Part shown: positions 53,801-64,000 of the stretch, piece after piece | Numbering within the stretch: the first letter of the stretch is position 1 | Layout: the number at the start of each line of letters is the position of its first letter | Source: Mycoplasmopsis glycophila | GTDB taxonomy: Bacteria > Bacillota_I > Bacilli_A > Mycoplasmatales > Metamycoplasmataceae | Direction: 5' to 3' | Assembly (NCBI RefSeq): GCF_900660605.1 | Contig: NZ_LR215024.1 | Coordinates: 434,001-498,000 of the forward strand | Length of the DNA: 64,000 nt | The notes under the pieces: generated by a model | Database searches by the model: none | Told to the model about the DNA's origin: nothing | Seen by the model: the letters and a program-made list of their open reading frames with translations, nothing else | Position numbers and translations under genes: made by a program

Positions 53801-56800
53801 TAAACTCGCTTTCTATGAAAAATATGCTAATTCTCAAAAAGAACTAGATGATCGCAAAGATTCAAGTACAGCAGCAACTGCAGGTACAGTCCAATTCACT
53901 GAAGCTGAATGAAGACCACTTCAAAATATTCTTAATACTATTTTTGAAGAAATGTATTACACAAACTCATACTATAAAGAAGATGAATTAGAAAAAGATT
54001 TCGTTCAAAAATATTTAACAGCACAAAATGATACTTCATTTAAAACAGCTCTTGCCAACTCAATTCAACTTAAAGAAATCATCACCAAAGCACAAAGAAT
54101 TTATGATGCCAGAAAAGTGATCAATGAAGATGGTGTTACAAAAACAAACGATACAAGAGAAATGAATAATCTTTACGATAAGTTAATTGATGAAATTACA
54201 AAAGCTCAAGCTCAATTAACTAATATTAATCACAATGAAATTTCTAAATCTCTTGAAATTGACAAAATTGATGATAGTTCAACAGGTCTTATAGCTCAAC
54301 TTAAAGATCAAAAATTAAAAGAACTCAGAAAACAATTATCTTTAGCAAAAGATATAAATTCTTATTTAGAAAGCAACTATAACTTTGCAAATGGTCCAAA
54401 GAATCCTGATTTTAAAGCAAAAGCTGTTGATAAAATTGAAGATTTAGTTAATAATCCGTTACCAAAAGAAGAAGAGTTTATTACAAAAAGTAATGAATTA
54501 ATTGAAGAATCTAAAACAGCCATTAAAGATCAACTTTATGAACTTTTTGAATACGAAAAGAAAGCGCTTAAAAATCTAATTGTAAAATCAAAACAATATG
54601 CACAAGTTTATAGTGGTGTTAGTTTAGGAGATGATCTTCAAAGCAAATCTACAGAGTTAGCTAAATTATTAAACGTTTCTAATGCTGACGTTGAAAAATT
54701 AATTCAGTTAATTAAACAAATTCCAGATCAAGGAAATTTTGATGTTTCGACATGAAATATAGAATCTGAATATTCAAGTCCAGCGCAAGATAAGAACTTA
54801 TCTAAATATCAAGATAATGAATATGCTGATTATAAAGGTACAATTAGAAAAATTAAAGAGCGTAAAACTGATTTAAATTCAAAATATACTTACTTAAAGC
54901 AAACTACTACATTGAGACTTAAGAGTTTTAAAACAGAATTTGACAGTGTAATTAAAGAATTTGAACCAATAACGACTCAAGATGGTTCATCTAACTTAAG
55001 AACTATTCTTGATGATATGGAATTCAATTCTAAAAGTGGTGATTACCTAACTTCATTTTTAGATAAAAGTTCATATGAAACAAATACACAAAATGTAGAT
55101 GGAGCTAGTCCATTAGTAGAACCAGATGATTCTGCTGATAAAGATAAACTTATTGATTCAAAAGATAAATTCTTAAAATTTGCTAACGCAATTTTAGAAC
55201 AAAATAGCAAATGAAATAAATTAATCTTTGGAACAACTTCAAATGATGATAAAGCACTTAAAAACATCTACAAAAATTACATTGATCAAAGATCACAAAT
55301 TGATAATTATCTTGACAAGTGATTAGAAACAAGACAATTAGATCAAAAAGATGCTATTTTCCAAAGATTTTTAGAATTATTTAATGTTCAAAAAGATCAA
55401 GCACAAAAAATTAAAACTAACATCTATTCAAACATGAACATGAGAGAATTAGATGATAGCAATTTAGAAACGCCATCAGCAATTTTAAGAAAAGTAAAAA
55501 GAGCATTACTTTCAGCTAAAACATTTAGAGATTGATTAAATAATCCAGTTAATAAACAAGAATTATTTGACTACTTATACAAAAAACCAGCTAATGATAG
55601 TACTTCATATCACTTCAATTACAATGATTTAGAATTAGTAGATGGAAAATATGCTGATGATTGAGCCGCAGAAATTAATAAAATTTCAAGTTTTGAAACA
55701 ATTCAAATTAATGGCGAAGATAAAGATGCAATTTTAGTTAATGATACTCAACCATTTTTAAATCTATTCAAGAGATTTTCAATTGTTAAACAAAATCCAA
55801 AGATCTTTAATGGTGCAAATGTAAAAGTATATTTATACAAAAATAAAGACGCTGATTCAAAGATTTTAGAAGAAATTATTCAAGCTAACCCAAGTTATAA
55901 GAATGTTAAATATAACTTAATGATTAAATTCACTTGACCAGCAACTCAAAATCAAGACAGTGTATTTAATGATACTGGTGATGCGACTGTTTATTGAGGA
56001 GGTGTTGAGTCAAGATTCAAAACTTATTCAGAAATTAAAATTAATAACAATTGATTTAGCACAACAAAAGGCTTCTACAAAGGTGATTGATCTACAAAGA
56101 TGTACGAAAATTGAAAAAATACATCAGTAGAAAATCTTCCTGGTGCAATTTTATTCGATTATTCAAAAGGTGGACTTACACCGGAAACAGCACCTGGTGT
56201 TATTGTTTCGGGATATAATGATTTACAATCGCTTTATAATGAACAAACATATTTACCAATGTATTCGGCAGCTAAAATTACTGAATTAAAAACTAAAACA
56301 TTCAACATGAGCGATCCATTTGTTGGTTTAGATCCTAACTTAAGTGCAGCAAAAGCTAGAGTTCAAAAATACCCACATATAGAGCAAGCTACACAATGAA
56401 CTAAAGAAGTTGAAAAATGAAAACGTACTTTAGATATCCAAAAAGAAAGAATTAACATCAATATTTCAGTTAAAAATAATAGAAACTTTACATACAAAGG
56501 CAAAAACTATGCTAAAAGTGCAGACCTTACATTCTGAAGATTATTACCATCAGATAACTATGGTTCACTTTCATACATACCTCACTTAATTGCTATTCCA
56601 GTTTATGATGTTAATAGTAAGAAAATGGGAATTATTCTTTGATTATTTCAAATTGTGCCTTCATCAAATGCTAAATACTTTATTGCTGGTATGCCTTGAG
56701 AAAATAGAATGGTTGCTTATGTATCTAATTCATATACATATTCAGATACTGATGCACAACAAAATTACACAAAATCATTAGAAATGGCTAAAGATGTTCT

Positions 56801-57068
56801 TTCAAAATATGTTAACAAAGATATTGCTTATAAAATTGATAACACAACTGGTGGTCCTAAATCAAAGACAGATGCGTTTTGAAATGTACAAGAAAGTGGA
56901 ACATATATCACAAGTAAAAATTCATCTGGTGCTTCAAACAATGTAAATGATTCAGATGGAATGACTTTCGGCTCAACTGGTTTCGTTAATACATTTGACA
57001 TAGACTATACAGCTAAAATTTACAAATCAGATCTTGAATTACAAAATAATGAAGAAGGAGGAAACTAA
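47817..57068 (+). CDS. Giant coiled-coil surface protein 1 (3083 aa)
   Basis: One open frame of 3083 residues in code 4. The N-terminus (MKKSKTLSKAVILGTSLAAA...) is a lysine-rich start plus one membrane helix without a lipobox cysteine. About 2400 residues of Lys/Glu/Asp/Leu-rich helices follow, with repeated patterns such as LKELEDLIKDKKAKI and a weak FIVAR-like rhythm. The last 650 residues are different: richer in Trp, Tyr, Phe and Gly (TVYWGGVESRFKTYSEI, GLTPETAPGVIVSGYNDL), which suggests a globular C-terminal head. The layout resembles the very large mycoplasma surface proteins (Lmp of M. hominis, massive surface proteins of M. arthritidis, Gli proteins of M. mobile); I see no specific homology to any of them. 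Its stop shares an A with the start of the next giant gene. Confidence 0.8.
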
Positions 57069-60000
57069 TGAATAAAAAATCTAAAAAAATATTAGGTGGT
57101 TTATTAACTACTGCAGCTATTGCTGCAGCAGGAACAACCACACACCTTTTATTCGTTAAGGAAGGATTAGGAATGGATCCTGATTCGTTTCTTATTACTT
57201 TAGGACAAGGTTATGCTTCAATCAATAATATTGCTAATTCAGTCTACTTTAAAGGTAAACTTGGAGAGCAATTAGCAGAAAAGAGCAAAGAATATAATTC
57301 TGTTTTAAATGATAAAAACTTAACTGAAAAGGAAAAAATCGAAAAACTTTCAGAGATTATAAACTCTTTAGCTCAAGAAGTTTCTCAAAATATCACTCCA
57401 GATATGTCAAAACAAGATTTAGAAGCAGTTAAAAATCTTATTCAAAACCAAAAGAAACTTTTACGTGAATCAACACTTAAAAATAATTTTGATTTAGGCC
57501 CTACAATTGAACTTGAAAAAGCTTTCAATAGATATCAAAATGATTCTTCTTATGATCTTTCGCAAGCATTACAAAACTATCAAAATGAGCTACAAAAAAA
57601 TTTAGAAAAACAAAATTTATATCTTCAAGATGCAGAAATTTTAATTAGAAAAGCTAATGAATTTAGTGATGAATTTCCTTATGAAAATCTTAAGAAAAAT
57701 TTCCTTACTTCAGTAAATAGTTTAGATAGTTATATTAAAAGTAATGAATTTAGTTTGAATGAACTTGAAACAAAAGCCACAGTTATTCAAAATAAATTAA
57801 ATGAATTAGAAGAATTAAAAGTAAGAGTTGATAAAAAAGTTACAAAAGGTGATGCTTTAGCAGAAAAAGCTAATGAAATATTAAACTCAATTAGTGATCC
57901 AAAAATTCAAAAAGAAATTCAAGATGCAATACAAAATTACTCACAAACTAAAGCTAATTTAAATTCTGAAGCAGAACTAGATGAAGCTATCAGAAATTTA
58001 GAAACCACTTTATTAAAAGAAAGTGATTACCGTAAGAGTCCGGAGGAATTAAAACAAGCGATTAGAGATTTTGTTAATACAGAAGATTTAGATATTTTTG
58101 ACGATTTATTAAGAGAAAATGTTCCAAATCTTGATGAATTACCAAACGATGTTACAGAACTTGCGACAATCAAAAAACAAATTCACGATAAATACAACCA
58201 ATTAAAAGTTTTAGAAGATGAATTTAAAGATGTTGAAGGAAAAATTGATGTTGCTTATGACAAAAAAATTCTTTCTGATATTGATAAATTAAAGCTAGAC
58301 AATTTAGAAGAAAAATTCAAAGCTGCTCCTAACGTTAAAGAAGCTCAAAAAATATTAGAGCAAATGAAAAAAGATTACGAGAATGCTGTTAAAGACTCTA
58401 AAGTTATTATGGATGAACTTGATAATTTAAAAAATGATATTAAATGATTAAGTGATCAAGAAAATCTTAAAGATGGAATTAATACAGATTTAAATGAACT
58501 TTTAAATAAAATCGATGCAACAAATGAGATTGGAACTATTCCCGTAGCTCAATTAAAGGGAATTTATAAAGCATGAACACTAGATCTTAAAAATAAATAT
58601 TTAGATCAAGTTCAAAACTTAAATGATCAAATTCAAGATCTTAAAGAATTATATTTAGATCAAACTAGTCCATATAATCAAGATATGCTTGCTCAAATTA
58701 ATGATTTTCAAGATTTAGCAACAAAACTTTCTAACACTGATAACCCTATTACAATTAGAAATTTAAAAGATGCAATCGAAAAAATGAATGCATTTCTTGC
58801 TGTCAAACCAGTTATTGACAAATATATCGATACACAAGAACTTATTGATGATAAAAAACTTCATTTAAATGATGTTTTCAACGAAAACAATGATCCTAAT
58901 TACGTTCCAGGTGAAGTTCAAAAAAATTACGAAAATAATCTTGAAAAATTAAGAGAAGAAGCTAATACTTTAAGGGAAAAATTAAATCCTGAAAATAAAG
59001 ATGAAATTGCCGCAGCATTGGATGAAATTCAACGTAAAGTTTTAGAAAACACTGAAAAAGCTATTTTAGCTCAAAAATCTTTAGACGAAATTGAGCGTAG
59101 CGAAAAATTATTTGATCGTGCAAATACTTTAAGTAACTTGCCAAAAGCAGAAATGGACAATGTTCAAGCTAAAAAAGATGCTCTTGAAGCGGTACTTAAT
59201 AATCCAAATGCAACAAAAGAAGAATTAGATAAAGCTTATCAAGATTTAAAAGAAGCAAATGATGCTTTAAATGATGCTATTTTAGCTGAAGAACAAAACC
59301 AAATGTTCGAAAATCTTAGACAAAAAATTTATGATACATTCCCTAATGCTGCATCAGGTGGAGTACTTTCTCCAATTGAACAAGCTCTTTTAGACAAATT
59401 AGAAAATGTTAAAGAAAATTATGCAAGAGATAGAAAAAATCCTGATAACATTGCGAAAACCAAAGAAGATTTAGCAAAATTAGAACAACTTTTACCATCA
59501 TTAAAAGAGTTGCAAGATACTCAAATGCAAGCTTTAGAACCTGCTATTTCAAATTCAGAAAATTCACCATATAAAGGTGCTTATTCAAATGCTGCACTTC
59601 CTGAAGGATATGATGTTCAAGCTAAAATTGATGATATTGTAGGTAGAATTAATTCAGATTCTATTCCTGATACAAAAGAAATTTCATCAACAAATAATGA
59701 AGCATTAGATGCAACTAATAATATTAATGTTGCAACATCAAAAGATAAGTTAATTAAACTTAATGAACAAATTCAAGATCAATCAATTAGTAATCCAGCA
59801 ACTCTGGAAGAAGCTAAATTAAACGAAGGTATTCAGGCAATAGATGCTTTTGTGCAAGATGTTCTTGCTAATAAAACACAAGCAAATGATGTTCTGCAGG
59901 CAGAGAAAAAAGTAGAAGCACTTAACCCGCTTGTTGAGCAACTTAAAAAAGCAAATGATTTAATACGTGAATTAGAAGCGGATCAAGGTGATACAGACAA

Positions 60001-63000
60001 AAATCAAAAATTAATTGATCAAATTAAACAAGCAATTGCAGAAAATGGAATTAATTTAGCAGATTCACCAAGTGCTATTGATAATAAAACAGAAAATCTT
60101 AAAGACTTTTTAGCTAAGGAACTAGCTAAAAAAGAACTTAATAACACAATTAACGATGAAGTTCAAAAATTATTAGACAAAATAGAAGATAAAAGTATTC
60201 AATCGGAAGTTGCTAAAAAACTAGAAGAGTTAAAAAATAGTGCAAATATCTTGATTGATTCTGAAAATGCTACTCCAGAAGATATTTTGGCTAAAAATGC
60301 AGAAATTCTTGAGGAGCTTCAAAAAGCTAAAGAAGAAATTCAACAAAACAAAGATGATTACCAAGCTAAAATTGATAAAATTGAAAACCTTAAACAACTT
60401 CTAGATCCTAAAAAGAATGCAAATCCAGATAATTACCCAAATTACATTGAAGCAATTCAAAGTTACGAAGATATTAAAGATTTAGGTTCAACTACCCTAA
60501 AAGATTTAGATGATAAACTTAAAGAAATTCAATTTGCTTTTGATAAAGATGAAGCAATTAAAGCTGCTAATGATCTTAAAGCAAAAGTAAATGATGCTAA
60601 CACTCCTTTTGCTAATCCAACAGCAGATTCGCCACAGTCAGGTTATTTAACACTTAAAAATGGTGTTAATACTTACACACAAAAAGTTCTAGATGAATTG
60701 AATGATGAATCTAATAATTACAGCAACTATAACCCAAAGGAAGCACAAGAAAAAATTGAAGCAGCAAATGATCTTTTCACTGATCAAAAATCTGTTGCTG
60801 AAAGATTAGCTCAACTTAAGGAAAAATTAAATGAATTAAATTCTGTGCCTAATGATGATCGTGATTCTTTATGAGAAAGTAATCAAAATAAAATAGAATT
60901 AGATATAGCTAATTTAGAGAATATGCTTACCAATTCGATTGTTTTATCTACTGATGATAAATCAAATATTGAGAACAAACAAAATGAATTAAACAAAGCT
61001 TTTGAAGAATACAAAACATTCGAAATTAAACGTAATAATTTAATTGATAGAATCAATGATTTAAAAGATAGAACCAATGATAAAACAAGTGCATATGATC
61101 CAAAATTAGCAAAACAACTTAATGATGTTTACAACAAAATGATTGAAAACGCTAACGATGCACTTTCTGATGCTGATCTTCAAAGCATTGAAGAACAATT
61201 AAATACATATAATGATAAACTGCCAACAATCGCTTCTTTTGCTGAAAAAGTTAGTGCAGCATACAATTATATGAATAGTCCTGAAGATCCAAACGATAAA
61301 GACAATCCTAAACGTCCTACTTCACCTGAATTTACTGAACTTAAAAAACAAATTGAAAACTTAATTCAAGAGGGTGAAAAATTATCTAGTTCATCAGATG
61401 CAAATTCAGCTGAAATACAAACAAAAATTGAAGAAATTAATAAATTAGTTGAAAGAGCCGCTATCTTTGAATCAATTAATAAAATAATAGATGAGGCTCT
61501 TGCTGTAAATGAAAATATTGATTATTACACATATAATGGGCAAGATAGTGATATCAAAAAAGAAGAAGTTAAAAATTGATTAAATAGAATTCAGCAAGAT
61601 GCATTTAATCAAACAGATACAGAATTATTAAGAAAAATTAAAGAAACAGCAAAAGCTGCTAAAGGTTTAGTAGATAAGTATAAAGAAATTTCAAGTGAAA
61701 TTCAAACCTACAAAAATAAAGCAATTGATACATCTTTCAAAGGATATGATGTTGATGCTCAACTTTTAATTGATAATTTATGAGAAAATACAGCTAAAAA
61801 ACCTTTTGATCCTAAAAATCCTAATAGCAGTTTAGAAGAAATTCAAAAATCTTTAGAGAAATTAGAAGTAGCAAAAACAAATGTTGCTCAAATCGATGCT
61901 CGTAGAGAAAAATTATATGATTTAATTAAAGCTTATAAAGAAGATTCTGTTAACGGTTTAAACAATTCAGAATTAAATAGTGAACTTCAAACTGCGCTTG
62001 AAAAGCGTGTAAATAATATTCTAAATAATAATGCAGCAAAATCAAAAACAAAAGAATCTTTAGACCAAGATATCTTTACTGATGAAGATGGTAAAGAAAA
62101 ATTACTTATGCGAATATTACAACCTAACTTCATCAATCTTTCTAAAGCTGCTACAGAAGCAGAAGCAGAAATTTCAAAAACAGTTTCAACTGATAGCAAA
62201 TTAACAAACAAATTAAATGAGCTTTCTGAAAATGTCAAAAAAGCAAAAAGAATGTATTCGACAGAAACAAAAGCTGTTTCAATTGATCAATTAACTGAAA
62301 AACTAAAAATAAATATTTTAGAAGTTAAGATCTTAATAGATTATCAAAATATTAAAGAAAAAATTAGTTCTTCAAGTATTTCGGAATCTGATAAAGCACC
62401 AATTGAAGCTTTATATTCTCAATTCGATTCGGAGTTTGCTGCTTTATCTGCAAACGAAAAAATTCCTACTAGCGATGAGCTTCAAGCAATTAAGAACAAA
62501 TATCTAATTGATGCAACTTCATATCTTAGTGTCACAACTCCTTCTGATCATTTAGATCCTGTCAAAAATAATATTATTTTACAAGTATTCGAAGATACTA
62601 AAGAATTAAGAAAAATAATTAATCTTGCTAATGAATACTATAACGAAAGACAAAAAGAAGGTGATTCAAACATCATTGACACAGAAAAAGTTAAAGAGCT
62701 TTATAAAGAACTCCACACATTAATAGAACAAGCAGAAACTGAAATTGCTAAAAAACCAAATAGTGAAGATGCAAAAGCTCATAGACGTTATGATCTTCAA
62801 AATAAAATTGAACAAATTAGATTGGAAAAACTTAAACAAGCTAAAAGTTTACTTATTGAGACGGAAAAATTATATAATGAAATGACAGAGCTGGGTTGAA
62901 CACCTTATAAAACAAGCAACTACGAAACTAAAGCGATTAATGATTTAAAATCAATTACAAAAGATCAATCTGGACAAGATAATAGTCAATTACCTGATAA

Positions 63001-64000
63001 TGTAACAATTAAAGATGTTAACTTAAAAATTTACTACGCTAACAAAGAACTTAATAACCAAAAAAGAAAAATTTGAGAAGCGAAACAAAACAAATTTAAC
63101 GATGAATATAAAAAATTAGATATTTTAGTTCAAGCATTTAACAATACAATCGCAAGAAGCGGAATAGATATTAAGCAAGAAGAATATGATGTTATAAAAA
63201 CACTTAAAAATCAATTACAAGAGAGAGGAACTATCTCTTATGAAGATATTTCAAAATGAAATGAAGAATCATTTAATACAAGATATCCTTCAACTGAAAA
63301 TAGTTCATATTCTTTATTTACGCAAGAAATTCAAATGATTCTTAAAGCTGGTATTACACAAATTGAAACAGCAATTAATACTTTTAATGCTATTTACATT
63401 GAAAATATGAAGAGTTTTATTGGCCAAGAACAAAATAGAACCAAAGGAATCATTAGAGATTTCAAAGAAACTATTGCTCCATTTATCAATTCTTCAGAAT
63501 CTAATAAAGATAGCTTATTCAAACAATTAGGAATGGGTAAAGTAATCAATATTTTCAACAACACTTTCATTACCGCGTATGAAAAGTTTTTAGGTTCTAC
63601 AACAGAAACAAACTATAATGATTTAATAACTAATACAGATCCTCAAGTAATGGTTAAAAATTCAACAGAATTAAATGACCTAAAAAAACTACTTAAAGAT
63701 TTAGTTTCGCAAATTCAAGAAGACTTTAAAGATCTTTATACAATTAGAGCAAACTTAAATCAAATTATTACGGATTTAGATACTGATATTAATACAGAAA
63801 GAACAGCATATTGAGCTGCAAGAACTTTATATGCACAAGCTTATAATAAATTCAAAAATCTAGTTGATAATTTAGTTCCTGATTTCATGAACATAGGTTC
63901 AAAAACACCTGCAAACCCTGGTGAAACACTTGCTGAATTAAAAGCAAGACAAAAAACATATATTCAAGATAAATCACAAAATATTGTCACAACAATCAAT
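57068..64000 (+). CDS. Giant coiled-coil surface protein 2, 5' part (at least 2311 aa)
   Basis: Open to the window edge in code 4. It starts MNKKSKKILGGLLTTAAIAA, again lysines and one membrane helix without a lipobox, similar to the start of protein 1. Long helical regions follow, with FIVAR-like units (NPNATKEELDKAYQDLKEAN, DSENATPEDILAKNAEIL) and many short Pro/Asn/Asp breaks (ADSPSAIDNKTENL) between helices, which fits a string of three-helix bundles. TGA codons occur about once per 100 residues as Trp. GGAGGAAAC in the end of gene 1 is its ribosome binding site, and the ATG overlaps the upstream stop, so the pair is expressed together. Adhesion, gliding or immune evasion are possible roles; none is shown. 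Confidence 0.8.

Overview
The window reads as a mycoplasma chromosome of the Mycoplasma hominis / Mycoplasma bovis side of the Mollicutes. Dozens of otherwise intact genes contain in-frame UGA codons at tryptophan positions (genetic code 4), the DNA is very AT-rich, the genes are closely packed, and the left end carries the tail of a mycoplasma integrative conjugative element (ICE) in the gene order known from M. bovis (families Mbov_0395 to Mbov_0401). I cannot name the species.

Layout. 1-11.6 kb: right part of a mycoplasma ICE. It holds the tail of a pilin-like gene, a polytopic membrane protein, the VirB4/TraE ATPase, a small protein, a giant membrane-anchored protein, and a DDE transposase-like gene at the end. 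Three of these genes are broken by about 11 single-base indels, nearly all with the same -1 polarity and mostly at A-runs. 11.6-13.2 kb: an AAA ATPase of the DUF4143 type that seems to be cut at its 3' end by the ICE boundary, with a 50-bp tandem repeat array directly upstream of it. 13-23 kb: housekeeping genes (DegV-type lipid-binding protein, small membrane protein, ABC-F ATPase with one degenerate site, rsmE, deoxynucleoside kinase, hpt, an Rrf2 regulator, an EzrA-like protein, thiI, prfA, prmC). 23-27.4 kb: an ArsR-type regulator, a large SF1 helicase and a membrane-anchored EIIB-like protein. 27.5-33 kb: tRNA-Leu, pgk, uvrC, tRNA-Ser, HU, recU, tpiA. 33-40.4 kb: a PotD-like protein, a possible leader peptide, then potABCD. 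40.4-44.4 kb: a gene-poor stretch around clpB (with a CIRCE operator), flanked by two compact loci that look like Fst-type type I toxin-antitoxin modules. 44.4-47.5 kb: aspS and hisS on the minus strand. 47.8-64 kb: two co-transcribed giant coiled-coil surface proteins (3083 aa, and at least 2311 aa running off the window) behind a (TA)10 tract.

The most interesting part is the pair of small loci at about 40.55-40.80 kb and 44.13-44.39 kb. Each has a very small, extremely hydrophobic peptide with a strong ribosome binding site. Each mRNA has a 5' stem-loop and a segment after the stop codon that is complementary to its own Shine-Dalgarno. Each has a convergent small RNA carrying a direct repeat of the Shine-Dalgarno region, and the two transcripts share a bidirectional terminator. 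This is the layout of the enterococcal par/fst system, but the peptides do not resemble Fst by eye, and I do not know of such a system described in mycoplasmas.
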